DNA of 64,000 nucleotides from Trissonchulus latispiculum (GCA_030248195.1 JASAND010016475.1:69810-133809); one strand, 5' to 3'; positions 11,895 through 26,489 are shown, counted from the stretch's first letter. The notes: generated by a model not told the origin, from the sequence alone. Made by a program: numbers and translations.

Positions 11895-12091
11895 GGATAG
11901 ACAGCCAATGTTCCAAGGGCGTTATAAACATCCTGCTCAGGGACCTCGGAAATTGTGAAAGGTATAGGAGGTGGAAGACGATACTTCTGACAGAATTGAG
12001 CTGGCTGGAGTTCGTACTGTTGAACAACAACTCGCCTATCCCCTTTTGTTCCCACAACCAGGCAGGGAACTCGAGAACGATGAAAATATTT
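11895..12091 (-). CDS. Miro: Miro exon 16: C-terminal half of GTPase domain 2
   Basis: The acceptor gttttcag precedes AAATATTTTC and the donor is TATCC|gtatgc (phase 2). It encodes KYFHRSRVPCLVVGTKGD, then QQYELQPAQFCQKYRLPPP and ends GTLAVYP. This aligns with human RHOT1 SRIPCLIVAAKSD..FCRKHKMPPP..MAMYP. TKGD occupies the G4 (nucleotide base-recognition) position, which is also atypical in animal Miro GTPase 2. Confidence 0.95.
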
Positions 12092-13626
12092 CTGAAAACA
12101 CAAAAACAAATAATTCAAGCATACAGAAAACAAACAACAGCAACAACACGAAACCACGAAATAATTGTGTAACAGTAGGGTTGCGCCGGGGCCGTGTAAC
12201 GGAGCCGGCCCGGCCCTGCAAGTTGCTTCAACGGCCCGGCCCCGTTGAGTTTTGGCCCCAGCCCCGTTATACGGCCCCGTTATCTTTTGCTCAGTATATA
12301 TAAGAATTTTGTTCTATATTTTCTGCTGTACATATGGATATTTTTGGCTTACATGTAGCACACATTTCCCTAATTATCAGAGCCAATTTGAGTTTTGTTT
12401 GTTTTTATTTTAATATTTGGCATACAATCTGTTTGCTTATACAATTTGAAAAGCTTCGTTTGAAGTTTGAAATGCTTCCTCTATTTATTTGACTGCATAA
12501 AGCCAACTTAGCGAAAAAAACTCGGAAATTTTCCAAAATTTAATATACATATTACGAGCACAACGTGTCAGATTTGACCTGCTTCACAGCTGAATAGTGC
12601 ACAAAGTAAGCTACAGACTTCAGCAGAGTAAAAAAGTATGTAGAGTTTAACTCGCGCGCAAATGCAGGTTAAGGTAAAAGGTAAAGTGACAACAGGGGCC
12701 GGTTCCATGAAACTATCGAGCCATGTTCTGCGCGCTAACGGCCCACCCCCCACGCAACGGTGACCTATCATTTATCATTCTCGAGGGGGGCGATAAAAGG
12801 CTTATAATAGAAACGAGTTAACATACGCAATTGCGTACTTCTAGGTACTGATTTGCGAGGAGGGGGGTTCACTAGGTACAAATTGCGGAGGAGGGGTGGA
12901 CCGTTAGTGCACAGAGCAAGGCTCGAGAGCTGATAACAGAGAGCCTGCCAGCTGTCACAATCTTATCTATTATGTACTCTTAGTCTTATTAGTACGCATT
13001 ATTCTAAAACGCTTGTGGTATATTGAAAGAGTACCATGGGCGCACCCAGGGGGGTTTGGGGGTTCCGACCCCCCCCGGAAATTTTTGGGGAGAGCAAAAA
13101 TTGAGCTATTTTTAGTGCACAAGATTAAAAATTATGAAAATTTTCTATCTCGATTTTTAAAGTTTTTCTCGCCTGTGGCGCTTTTCTATCACAATTTTTA
13201 TAATTTTTCTCGCCTGCGGCGCTCTTTTATCTCGAATTTTAAAATTGTTCTCGCCCACGGCGCCTTTCTACTTTTTTCAAATTAAAAATTAAAAAATAAA
13301 CATTCAAAACTTTTTCCGGCTCGACCCCCCCCCCTTTTCCAAATCCTGGGTGCGCCCCTGATTATCGCCCAGCCTAAGTTGCTCCTACACCAATGATGTA
13401 GTGCAGCACTTGCGGGCTAGAAAACGTATCGTAACGTAATTATGTCTACTATGTCTACTTGCAAGAGTACTCGTAATACATTATGCATTATTTACACTTG
13501 CTATTTTATTTTACACTTTTTACTTTTTGGAAAACAATATCGAGCATCACTTCAAGCATTTTCTGAACAACATTATCCCGTACAGACGTAAAAACAATAG
13601 GATGGAAATAAATGCAATGAAACTAC
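12092..13626 (-). other. Miro intron 15 with GC-rich and MITE sequence
   Basis: 12176-12290 is rich in ggccccg blocks and begins TAGGGTTGCGCCGGGGCC, close to the reverse complement of the terminus at 18377-18394 (TAGGGATGCGCTGGGGCC). 12816-12990 is homologous to 45485-45650 and ends attatgtactctt. 13035-13360 is a MITE, listed separately. No exon is seen. Confidence 0.6.
13035..13360. mobile_element. MITE with CA(T/G)GGGCGCACCC termini
   Basis: The left end is CATGGGCGCACCCAGG and the right end reverse-complemented is CAGGGGCGCACCCAGGAT. A G-run follows the left terminus and a C-run precedes the right. The middle has three repeats of about 37-45 bases carrying a TCTCGCC..GGCGC mini-hairpin (13167, 13206, 13250). 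I see no clear target duplication. Other ends of this type lie near 40.85 and 47.09 kb. Confidence 0.65.
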
Positions 13627-13755
13627 CTTATATAGACTGGCAGAATATTCAAAGGACTGGGGATTGCTAGCATCATACATAAGGCACACAACATCGCAGC
13701 TGAGCTCATAGGCACTTAGGGCGTCTTCAGGGGTCAATACGTCTATCTCATGAAT
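13627..13755 (-). CDS. Miro: Miro exon 15: start of GTPase domain 2 core
   Basis: The acceptor gaatctcag precedes ATTCATGAG and the donor is TATAAG|gtagtt, both phase 0. The 43 codons include IHEIDVLTPEDAL, CDVVCLMYDASNPQSFEY and SLYK, matching human [24 protein letters not shown]. Confidence 0.95.
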
Positions 13756-14016
13756 CTGAGATTCAAAGAAACAGGAAAACAAATAAGCGCATACGAATAT
13801 AATAAAACACATACTCTAAACAAGCCACGAGCCAGCACCCAGTGAGTCACTTTTGACTAATTTGCAAACAAAATATGTATAATCCCTTGCATTAATTTTT
13901 CAGGGCTGTTGCGCGGCCTTCCTCAGAAAAAAGGAATAAAAAAGGAATTTTGCAACAGAAAAGAAGGAAAACAAAGGAATTTTCCCGATGAAAACTGGCA
14001 AAAATAACGAACTTAA

Positions 14017-14998
14017 GGTGGTGATTCCTTTTGGAGACATCAACTTTGAACCATTATTACACATCCATTATTTGGAGTTAAGAAGCCATTTTTATATCAA
14101 AATGTAGCTTAATATTTTCTCTTTTTAATGAATACAATGAAACTAAGTTTGGTTCTTGACAAAAGTTTTAACGCATTTTTGAAGAAGTGCAATTTTTCAG
14201 ATTTTTTGCAGCCTGCAGTAAATTTTTTCGAAAAACGTCGTTTACATTATTCGATACCTCTATCAAATAGCTGGGGACCCTTTTTTATTTATTGTGAAAT
14301 CGCTCTTCGTTATAGAGAAATTAGTTAAAACGTAAGCGCAACCTGGATTTTGCCTACTTTTCCCAACTTTGGCAAGCGACTACTTTGGCTAGGAAACAGC
14401 AATCGGGACAACTAAAAAAGGGTCCCGGGGTAATTTTGTATAGAAAACATCCGCCAAGTGGCAACCCTCTAACTTGCATAGTAAGTGCTCCACAATCGCT
14501 GGAAAAAATTTGGTCATGTTTTCGCAAAAACTACATTTCTTATGATAGCAGCCTATGGAATAGCAGTTGGAAAACTATCATGCCTCGGATAATTGGCCTC
14601 TGTGTGACCTTTAAATCGACACCATCTGTTTAATTATATGGCTTGCGTAGCTCCAGAAATAATGGATTATTTGATTTCTGCAAAAATGACAAGTTTTCGA
14701 CGCCAAAATAAGAAAATTGGCTATATCTCTCGATAGGAAATCGCTAGAAAGATACTTTCAAAAGCAAAAATGTAGCGCTCAATGTGATCTTTCGAATGAA
14801 TATAGTCAGAACTATACAGCTACTACCCAACTGTCGGAAATCGGCAAAAACGGTCCTGAACGGAAATGTTGAATTTTTGAAGCGGGATTCAACGTAGGGT
14901 GTTAGAACGGTGAATTAAGTGGTTTTGGAAAGTTTCATCAAATTTCATCTTGATTTGGGCCATCAACCAACAATCAGTGCCCAAAAGGAATCACCACC
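14017..14998. mobile_element. TTAA-flanked MITE, 982 bp
   Basis: Inverted ends GGTGGTGATTCCTTTTGG..CCAAAAGGAATCACCACC are bounded by TTAA at 14013-14016 and 14999-15002. Its left half is a diverged relative of sequence inside the inverted-repeat arms (near 16290-16480: a shared ggtgattccttttggagac start and a shared tatcaaaatgtagctt stretch). A truncated copy with the same right end lies at 53890-54154. TTAA target duplications are made by piggyBac and Kolobok transposases; which applies is unclear. Confidence 0.75.
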
Positions 14999-15002
14999 TT
15001 AA

Positions 15003-15682
15003 AAGGCTATTTTCTTGACACTACGCTAACGCATTTCATAATTACTTTTGCTTTAAAGACTTAATCTGATCGGATAGATTCGATGAAGCCAAGCGATTTT
15101 CATTTTACATTAACATCTGAAAATGGCTCTGAAGTCTGTACTGCCGCCTGTAAACTTCTATCTATGTATACACAGACTTATAGTGGACAGGGACTAGACA
15201 GACAGAGGTGGACTTTTTAGATTTTTATGATAAGTCGGAAAATTTTCAGATTTTTGTGATAAGTTGGAAAATTTGGAAAAATTAAGTGCTGGAAAATATT
15301 CGAAATTCCAAAACTATTTGAGAAATAAAATGGTCCAGATTTAAATAACGGAAAATAGCATCATGGAACTTCAAGAGCAACATTGAAGCTATGCTCTGTT
15401 AGCATAAGTAGTTTGGCTTCGTGGCCCCGGCCGGGGCCTGGAAATTGGGGGTCTAAATTAAAAATTTTCAAAAATTTTCTTAAAAATTCAAATTTTGCAA
15501 TAATTCATAGCATAGAGAAGTTAACATTATCGGCGAGAAAACAAAAGATTTATAAACACTTTGACCTTTTTGACTTTCGAAATTTTCAAATTTTTGGTCA
15601 AAAATTGCCAAATTTCCCTAATTCTTCTAATTTTTGGCCCCGAACAGGTCCGAAGCCTGACCACCGGGGCCAGGGCCGGGGC
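15003..15682 (-). other. Miro intron 14 continued, no feature except GC-rich repeat edge
   Basis: AT-rich with no exon. 15423-15440 (ggccccggccggggcc) and 15634-15682 are GC-rich blocks belonging to the terminus of the adjoining inverted-repeat element. Confidence 0.45.
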
Positions 15683-17811
15683 GCGTATTTGGAAAGTGTA
15701 CGTGCGTGTCGCGCAATGAGAAAGTGTACGTGAGCCACGCGCACAATTTCAAAATGTACGTGCATGTCGCGCAATGAGAAAGTGTACGTGAGCTACGCGC
15801 ATTTCCAGAAAATGTACGCGCGCGTCGCTCAATGTTAACACAGCGTACAGCAATGTACATGCAGCAAGGCCCTTTTCTCGCAATGTTAGCAAAATAAGTA
15901 TATGCAAAATATCCTATGTATCCTACATACGTATATGACATTATGACATACATTATATATTATATATTCCAAAACCAAAATACTATCTTCACTTTGTTTA
16001 TTGTTTATTGTTACTGTTTGGAATGACGATTAGCTTGACTGAATTATTGCTAGTGCGTAGAGAAACTAATGTGACCCAAAATAGGATGTATATATTCATT
16101 GTGTTATGATTGTGTGTACCCACCCAGGCAATTTTAGGTTGTATTCATCAAATAGGATTAAATTCGCTGCTTAAATGGAAATTTCGAAGCTAATGTGGTA
16201 ATTCTGTTTGCATATCGAGACATGGTAACCTGGTATGGTAGCCTAGAACTTTTTTCAGACAAGGATTAATCAGTTTATTAACTAGGTGATTCCTTTTGGA
16301 GACCTCAACCTGAAATTCATTCTTACTCACCCATTACCTGGAGTTAAGGAGCCAGTTTAATATCAAAATGTAGCTTCTCTTTTAACACATGAAATAAAAC
16401 TAAGTTTGCCTTTCAAAAATCTTTTTACTGCATTGTAGAGCAAGTATAATTTTACAGATTTTTTGCAGGCTTTTTTGCAAATAGGATTTTTTGTAAATCC
16501 TTCGCGAGACATCGGTAATATCAGTCGATACCTCTGTGAAGAAGGTCTTAAGCTAGTGAAGAAAGAAGTATAAAATTTATAAATTCCTAAGAGAATTGAT
16601 CATTCAACTCTCTTGATAACTACTTTGAGTTGTGAATGTATATGCCTATTAAATTCCTGTAAATTTTGGAACCACCTAATATCAACTGTCAACGGTTTCA
16701 CCTCTGTCAAATAGCTGGGAACCCTATTTAAGCTATTATGAAATCGCTCTTCGTCATGGAGAAATAAACTAACGTGTATGCGAAACCTGGATTTTCTTAC
16801 TTTGCCCAACTTTGGCAAGTTTGGAAAACTTTTAAACCTTTCATTTTCCTATGTTTACCACACGTCAAGGTCACATTTGAGGGGCTCTACTGAACGATAG
16901 AAATTTACGTTAACACTCTGGTCTTGTTTTGAGCACCCATGGGGACTACAAAATATGTGAAACAAGCAATATTTTCTGCAAAAGGTTCAGTTACGTTTGA
17001 TTAATATTTTCTAAAAATATAAACCTGCTGCGCTGTTAATATTTTCATAGCTGAGTGAATAACTAATTAGGTACAGCAAAATCGTGTGCAAAACATCATG
17101 TTTCAAGATTCATTCAAGATACTAATGTTTTAAAAGCCTGCTTTCCACATTTTGGTAAAAGTATTTACAATGTTTCACTTGCAATTCACTGTCATTTAAT
17201 GCAATAAGTTGCTGGTGTCAGTTGATAAGATCTTATTCTGCTAGTCATTGAAATTGGAATGATCTATTCCGGTTTTGAATTCCACAAGATTTGTCTATAA
17301 ACCAATACACACATGCGTAACTGCATGGACTAGAGAAAGAAATCTTCCAAAAGAGAAATCCACACGGAAATCATGTACTTCCTATGTTAAAACATTACGT
17401 ACGTTCATTTATGGTAAAATTTATGTTCAACAAATAAAATGCGTGCTCGCGCCCAAACTAAGCAAACATAAGAGACCTGCTGCGCTGAGGCGAAGAAAAG
17501 CGAATTGGAGACAGTCGAAAAATGGGCCAAAAAGCTATCCCCCTTTAATTCTCCACAATCGCTGGAAATAATTTGGTCGTGGTTTTGCAAAACTGATAGC
17601 AATTCGACGATGACCATGCCTTCGATAATTGGCTTCTGTGAGACCTTAAGCAGCACCTTAAATAACTTGACCAACATTTTCATTATAGTAAACCCTGTCT
17701 GGTTTCCTATGATTAAACACTTAATTTTAAAAGCTCGTTAAAACATCTATTAGAATGCAAAATGAGGGAAATCGGTCAAGGTTGAAAAATTACCCTAAAA
17801 TGCAAATACCT
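15683..17811 (-). repeat. Right arm of the large inverted repeat (copy 2)
   Basis: Reverse complement of 1-2935 without the hAT-type insertion. Identity is very high, and the 72-codon open frame at 16600-16818 matches its partner exactly. The arm lies in the 8.2-kb Miro intron between exons 14 and 15. With the same subterminal module repeated in opposite orientation at 18175-18330, it may be most of a single element running from about 15.6 kb to 18394. Confidence 0.92.
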
Positions 17812-18174
17812 TTATAAACTTTAATAAAAGAACGAACGAAAGAAATTTGAGTCGCTACAACATCTGAGACCCGAAAAATTTCGGTCAATCCAAGCTGTTG
17901 CTCTATTGAATCGGCTTGAGAAACTGAACACGACATTTCAGGAATAATTTTAAACCTGTTTATTCTATTGAGCTGCTCGATTTAAATTAACATCATCATT
18001 AACAGCCGCTTGATGTTCCTTAAACAAATGTATAGTTTTCAAAAAATACAATTTCCATAATATGATGACTTGCCCAAACACATGTAAAAGAATATATATG
18101 TAGCAAATCCAACTTCTTTATATATACAGAAAATATATTTTAGCTTTGATGCGCACTATATACGGTGATGCAGA

Positions 18175-18394
18175 TTAACATTGAGCGACGCGCGCGTACA
18201 TTTTCTGAAAATGCGCGTAGCTCACGTACACTTTCTCATTGCGCGACATGCACGTACATTTTGAAATTGTGCGCGTGGCTCACGTACACTTTCTCATTGC
18301 GCGACACGCACGTACACTTTCCAAATACGCGGCCGGGGCCTGACTACCGGGGTCGGGGCCGGAAGCGGGCCCTGGCCCCAGCGCATCCCTAGTT
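18175..18394 (+). repeat. Third copy of the subterminal module with a TAGGGATGCGC-type terminus
   Basis: 18175-18330 repeats 2781-2935 in the same orientation. It continues through CCGG-rich sequence to ccccagcgcatcccta, whose reverse complement TAGGGATGCGCTGGGG looks like a hAT-type end. Together with the inverted module at 15683-15840 it would give a roughly 2.8-kb element with long terminal inverted repeats. The left terminus is not clear, so this remains inference. Confidence 0.6.
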
Positions 18395-19625
18395 CTACTG
18401 CAGTGGTTGTTCTCCAAAATCCAACCCTATGTGGGAAGGTAGCCGATAAAATTGAGAAATGAGAAAAGAGAAAGAGAACTAAAACTGAAATAGCAGAAAC
18501 ATATTTTGCTCAAAAAATTTGAGCTCCAGAAATTTTCACTATTCCAGAAAGAAATGCAATATATCTTGGACAACGAAATTAAATAAAACCGGTCCAAATT
18601 AACGCAAACCTTCTATCAAATTCCGCATTGTTAATACATTTCACTTTTAAGCTGTATTATAGGGGAGCCCTAAAAATGGGTGTAAAAGGCTCAGTGCGGC
18701 CCTTGGAGACCCGTTCGAGCTCCGTGCCAGCTAAATACTCAACGAAACTGGACAATTTTGGTATCGTTGGAATCTACACGACGAGTACTACACGTCGCAA
18801 AAAAAGTTTTGGACAAAATTTCCAACTTTGAAAATTTTCGCTTCCGGACAAGTCAGGTCCGTTTGTTTTTTCCGTGTAAGTCACGCTTGGAAAAATGCAA
18901 TTTTCTGTCGGAGTGTTAGAACGAACTGGGCATTTTCAGCAGGTGACGTTTGGTTTTTCTGAACGTATATAGCCCGAAAGTGAACCTTTTTGATATTTTT
19001 TCGCTGACCGGCCAGCCATGTGTACGGCCGGCCAAAAGTGGACTTGGCGCTAAAATGGCCAAAAATGGCCAATTTTTTGTCAAAGCTACAGGACTCAGGT
19101 AAGACGCTAGAGAGACGTGGTTTGTTGCATAAGGATCTACGGAAGGGTTTATGTCCTAACGAGGGCGATTTTTGATATCTGGCCAGAATCGTTCAGGCGG
19201 CCGGCCCAACGTTGGCCGGTCCAAATGGCCGTTTTCGGAAAAATTTCGAAGTCCCAACTCCACAGAAAATAGTCAAAAATGGGCTGAAATATGCAGTTTT
19301 AGACCATTTAGTGGTACGCATATAAGGGTTATTAGGGCGCGGCTTGTAGAATAAGAAATTTTGGGATGGGTAGCGTGTCATAACGAGGGTGATTTTCGAT
19401 ATCTGTCCGGGATCGTTCAGGAGGCCGGCCCAAAGTTGGTCCGGCAAAATAGCCATTTTGGAAAAATTTTGGTCCGGCCAAATAGCCATTTTGGAAAAAT
19501 TCCAAAGTCCCAACTCCACAGAAAATAGTCAAAAATGGGCTGAAATATGTAGTTTTAGACCATTTAGTGGTACGCATATGAGGGTTATTAGGGTCGCTGA
19601 ACACGATGAGCAGTCGTACACTAGC

Positions 19626-20013
19626 GTAGCCAGAAAAAAATTTCGGGGGGGAATGCAATTTTTTTCGGGGGGTCTGGGGGGCGGAGCCCCCCAGAAGCTC
19701 GCCCCCCAGAAGCTGACAAATTTTTCTATTTCGTGACCTTCGTGGAATTTTTACAGAGCATTCGTTGAAATTAAATATTTAAGGCGCAGTGCGTGTTGTG
19801 CACACACATGATGCAGAAGGCGGTCAAAGTACACCAAATAGGGTAATAAGTACTCATTTTTTAGTGCGAAACACGCATTATAATGGCAAAACACACTGAT
19901 TACGCGAAAATTTTTGAAAAATGGGCGTTTTACACATGACACAAAAAATTCCTGGGGGGCAACACAATTTCGGGGGGGAATTCCCCCCATTCCCCCCCCC
20001 CCCTGGCTACGCG
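19626..20013. mobile_element. MITE with GCGTAGCCAG termini nested in composite element A
   Basis: The left end is CACTAGCGTAGCCAG and the right end reverse-complemented is CAGGCGCGTAGCCAGG. Beside them are the usual G-run (ttcgggggggaa) and C-run. Element B lacks it at the equivalent place, which supports a later insertion. No convincing 8-bp duplication is visible. Confidence 0.65.
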
Positions 20014-20329
20014 CCTGGTCGCAGCTTTGTGTGGTGCTGCTATCGTGCTGTACTATTATGCAGCAACCATAGCACGCTGTCTGTAGACTTACTGTAAACG
20101 GCTAAACATATGAAACTTGGTGAAAATCATGTATGTAGTAAGGGGGAACTGTAGCTATGTTAGTTGGTGCACTCTCTAGCTTCCACCGTGCTGTATGTGC
20201 TGCCCCAAACACAGCACCGTCGATGTTATTCCTTCGTCACTGGTATTTGAAATTCGGCATACAGATAGTTTGGGACATGATAAACTATTAGATACGTTTC
20301 GTATACTTATTACGATGTTACTATGTGGT

Positions 20330-20960
20330 TGCGCTACAGTGGAGTACAGCACGGCCTATAACTAACTACAGAAAACTTGCAATCGTCTGAAATTGTGTAG
20401 GCAGGTGCAGAATAGCATTGGAAAACATGCCGTATAAGTCTCCTTTTTTGGCAGTGAAGTTTGCGCCCAATTGCGCTGCAGTAGAGTGCTGCTGAAGTAC
20501 AGCACGGCCTATAACTAGCTACAGGTATGTTGCAATCGTCCGAAATTTTGCACACAAGTGCGGCAGAGCACTGCAAATTGTGCCGCATGAGTTTCCTTCA
20601 CCAACAGTAAAGTTTGCATCTGGTTGCGCTGCAGTAGAGTGCTTCTGAAGCACAGCACGGCCTATAACTAGCTACAGGTATATATGTTGCAATCGTCCGC
20701 AATTTTGCACACAAGTGCGACAGAGCATTGCAAATCGTGCCGTATGAGTTTCCGTCACCGACAGTAAAGTTTGCATCTGGTTGCGCTGCAGTAGAGTGCT
20801 GCTGAAGCACAGCGCGGCCTATAACTAGCTACAGGTAAGTTGCAATCGTCCGAAATTTTGTATACAAGTACGGAAGAGCATTGCAAATCGTGTTTCATGG
20901 GTTTCCTTCACTGACAGTAAAGTTTGCATTTGTTTGCGCTGCAGCAGAGTGCTATATGCT
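20330..20960 (-). repeat. Tandem array, about 154-bp monomer, ~4 copies
   Basis: The cacggcctataacta motif recurs at about 20350, 20503, 20656 and 20813 (spacing 153-157). The same monomer occurs inverted at 48540-48900 in element B, in about two and a half copies. Open frames over the array (20334-20810, minus) are repeats of the monomer and not a real gene. Confidence 0.9.
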
Positions 20961-21962
20961 ATATACAGTAACTAACACTATTGCAGCCATGGGTACTCGA
21001 TGTTGGATTTCTGTCAAAATAGAGAAAAAGAAAGAACTTGGAACTTTTCAAGCTTCTTTGTTCTGTACTTTCGGTTGACGATTCATGATTGGCGGAATTT
21101 TTAAAAATTCTTTCACACAGCTTTAACGTTTTTGCTGTTTACTGAGAACCTTAAAAATTAAATAGGACAAGAATAAAAATGCTCCGGTGGAGCATGAAAA
21201 ATACAATATGGGTGACATTAGGTTGTAAATGGACAGAGGACTAGGCTTTAAAACGTTAATATGGGAGGGGCAGGCTGTAAATGCAAGGAGGACTAGATTA
21301 AAAGCGCACTAATATGGACCAGCTTCGCTGAACAACCCATATTCGCGGTCACTCCTGCTTCACTCCACATACGACATATACGAGTAAGATCTACATTCTT
21401 CAGCTTCAAAGCAAGCGGGACGATGTTGACATATTAAAGCTTATTCCAAATAAACAATGCAGTTCTGGTAGAAAGGTGTTAAAGGTGTTTTTCTGCAGTG
21501 TCAGCGCAGAATCTTGTATTAAGTTGATGCGAAAAGCAGTTGACATTATGTACGTGTATTATTAAGTTGTATAATAAGGAGCACGACACATATTATACTT
21601 GCACGCCATGCTGACAAATCGTACAATTTTCCGAAGAACTGCCAATATCAACAGCAAGCAGCAGCCAATAGAAACTCTGGACAGTTTTCGCGAATATGGG
21701 TTGTTCAGCGTAGCTGGTCCATATCAGTGCGCTTTTAAACTAGTCCTCATGGCATTTACAACCTGCTCCTCCATATTAACGTTTTAAAACCTAGTCCTCT
21801 ACAGTTACTGCAGTGTATGCTAACAATATTGTATCCTTACATTTTTGGACATACCCCTTCCTTCCCAAGTGGGGGAGGGCTTCTCCTCCACTGTTTTGGC
21901 CTAATGCATACCCAGGCAAGTCAAAACAAGGTAAGCTAAGTCAAACAAACATGATGTCTTAC

Positions 21963-22046
21963 CAAGAGATATTTTTCCATCCCATGGACGGAAACAGTAT
22001 TGATGACATAGGGAGGTAGCAATCGATTACTAATACATTGGAGTTG
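21963..22046 (-). CDS. Miro: Miro exon 14
   Basis: The acceptor ctattttag precedes CAACTCC and the donor is CTCTTG|gtaaga, both phase 0. The last 16 codons read YVINTVSVHGMEKYLL, matching human YAINTVYVYGQEKYLL. The first dozen residues (QLQCISNRLLPP) are unlike other Miro proteins, in a variable loop after the P-loop helix, so the 5' edge is slightly less certain. Confidence 0.88.
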
Positions 22047-22159
22047 CTAAAATAGGAAGCGCAATAACAATCAAGTCAACAGCTAGCCAGTAAATAAACA
22101 ACGGCTATTATTAATTGGTGAAAACTCAATGGAAAAGAGAAATATATATTATACTATAC

Positions 22160-22198
22160 CTGTAAATTTCGACCCAGGAAACCCTGAAGGAATCCCGT
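22160..22198 (-). CDS. Miro: Miro exon 13: P-loop threonine of GTPase 2
   Basis: This 39-base micro-exon encodes TGFLQGFLGRNLQ. The acceptor is tattttag before ACGGGATTC and the donor CAG|gtatag. The T completes GPKDVGKT with exon 12. Human RHOT1 has SGVLQALLGRNL at the same place. Confidence 0.93.
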
Positions 22199-22529
22199 CT
22201 AAAATACAGTAAAATATACTGTTTTGCAGTATACAATAAAAACACTAAATAAATAAATAAAACTTGCTTGCTACGTAACTTATAGATCTGCTAAAACTGA
22301 AACGGCAACATTGTTAGTAATCACCCCAATGCATTAAATAGAAGGTATAATGTAATTAGTCACGTACATAAAATAGCGGAAATTACCGAGTTTAATAGAC
22401 TTTATTTATATCTATATTATATATTATTTTATGTTCAATTCCATTATACCCACAATGTAAATGGAAATGATAAATTCAGTGACGAAAAAAATTGTGAACG
22501 TTCTTCCCTTATGGACAAGCAACCAGTAA

Positions 22530-24806
<2,277 letters not shown>

Positions 24807-24810
24807 TTAA

Positions 24811-25813
24811 GGTGCTGGTTCGGGAATTTGCAGTAAACTTTGGAAGACTGTAATTTGCTCAATTCTCGGAGCTAAACAAAATTTTTATATCATTTCAAAG
24901 CTTAGAATGTGCTCGTTACAACTAGGTAAAGTACAGCTGTCTAATTTCAACTTTTCGACTTGGACGTGCGTTTGACATGCGTTCACATTCTTTTGCTGTG
25001 CGTGGGAAGAGATGTCGCCAAGGCTCTCCGTTGGGCATAACATGCCCTTTAGGGCTACAAATATGCAAATATGGACAATACTTACTGGGGTTTTTCTCGG
25101 CAAAAATAAGTGGAGGGAAGAGTGGGGGGCACCCCCCACCACTAGTGGGGAGAGATCCAAAAGTGGGGGAGGAAATACAGTATAAATAGCCTGTTTTCTA
25201 TATATACTGCTATAACTTAGCTTAAAAGTGCTCAAAAAGACGATCATTGACCAAAAATTTCCGGCGAAGCCGGAAAATTTTTGAAGATTGCGACCAAAAA
25301 TCCTAAAAATTCTGGGCATCTTAGAGTGAGTGGAGGGAAGCCGAAAGAACAAAGTTGGGAGGGAAGCGAGTGGGGGGGGGCAGAGGTCGAGTGGGGGGAC
25401 CCAAAAAAGTGGGGACGCCCCCTCACCCCCAAGTAAAAACCCAGACTTAACTGACGGACCAGTGCTGTTGAAACTGTCGACATCTTGAAATTCGATTTTT
25501 CCAAAAATGGTCAGTTTTGGACCTCGAAAATCAATTTTCTGTGGTATCTCTTAAACCGTAAGGAATCGAAGAATACTCTCAAGAGCAAAATTGTAGGTCT
25601 TGGTAAGAGGATTCGAATACTATTTGTCTGTGTAGGGTGGCCGTAGTGCAAGTTATGGGGGATTGAATCTAATTCTCGAAAACTCATATTTTGACGCCGA
25701 GACTTTTCTAAAATGTTTTCTAGGCGAAAAAATGTAATTGTAGCTAATTTGAATGAATTTCAACGACAGTTGCGGTTTTAAAGCCCAAAAATACAAGAAC
25801 CCGAACCAGCACC
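24811..25813. mobile_element. TTAA-flanked MITE, 1003 bp, with nested insertion
   Basis: Ends GGTGCTGGTTCGGG and CCCGAACCAGCACC are flanked by TTAA at 24807-24810 and 25814-25817. The terminus starts like that of the 14017-14998 element (TTAAGGTGNTG), so the same transposase type may mobilise both. A G/C-tract MITE is nested at about 25087-25443. Confidence 0.78.
25087..25443. mobile_element. Nested MITE with CTGGG..CCCAG ends
   Basis: The left end is CTGGGGTTTTTCTCGG and the right end reverse-complemented is CTGGGTTTTTACTTGG. The pentamer ACTTA flanks both sides. Inside are agtgggggg tracts and a ccggcgaagccgg mini-hairpin at 25261-25273. Related fragments lie at 11195-11400 and 41110-41450. 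Confidence 0.6.
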
Positions 25814-25859
25814 TTAAGTGAGTGCTGAAACTGAAACTAAAATTAAAGCTCACTTACAC

Positions 25860-25984
25860 TTTACACTTACATTTACACTTACATTCACACACGCACACGC
25901 ATACACACACACACACGCACACACACACACGCGCACACACACGCACACACAAACACACACACAAACACACACACGCACACACAC
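25860..25984 (+). repeat. Imperfect (CA)n microsatellite
   Basis: About 125 bases of acac repeats are interrupted by cg and ca-to-cg changes and preceded by ttacacttacattt repeats. The open frame across it is an artefact of the dinucleotide. Confidence 0.95.
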
Positions 25985-26489
25985 TGCTCAGTGCAAATTG
26001 AGACCAATAATCCCCCAGATTTGACAAGCCATTTATGAAAATTTACCTGTTCAAGGGGAAATCATAGTGATGCAACAGGCCCAGATATCTGGGTTGTTCA
26101 TAGGGAGTCTTGGCCCAGCGCTGTTTCAATTATGGTCAGTAGGGATGGGGGGGGGGAGATGATTCCTAGCCAGGTTTATATGTATACTAGCTCCTGGCTC
26201 AAGGGCTGTGTATCCGAGGATGAGCACCGGCACGACCCTGACAAGGGTAGGAGAATTCTCCGGGGTTACCTTTACCTTTATCCTGGGCGCCTACTGGTCA
26301 TTTTAGAAAAAATAGGAAAATATAGGAATTTTTCCAACCAATATGACGTCAATTTTGGTCAAATTTCCCAAAATTTCACCTACATAGTGTCAGTAACCGG
26401 GACTTTTCGAGATGGGAACTTGAGGTGATTTTCAAAAATTTCAAAAATATGTAAGAAAAAATGTTCTATTTTCATTAAATCAGTAGACA

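Larger units (their letters stand above)
18655..21806 (-). mobile_element. Composite element A: hairpin end, body, 154-bp tandem array, ATGCTCC block
   Basis: Read on the minus strand this has the same order as element B (47641-49941): an ATGCTCC..GGAGCAT block (21167-21806, distal end truncated), a tandem array (20330-20960), the marker gctcatcgtgttcagcgacc (reverse complement at 19591-19611), a body, and a decayed ATAGGGG..CCCTA hairpin end (18655-18668). The body has a tandem duplication of about 215 bases (19177-19370 and 19394-19600). A G/C-tract MITE sits at 19626-20013. No protein is encoded. Confidence 0.8.

Noticed and set aside
20334..20810. Cysteine-containing minus-strand open frames
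   Set aside because: They repeat with the 154-bp tandem monomer and reflect the repeat, not a gene.
25818..26024. Open frame with many His-Thr repeats
   Set aside because: Translation of the (CA)n microsatellite.
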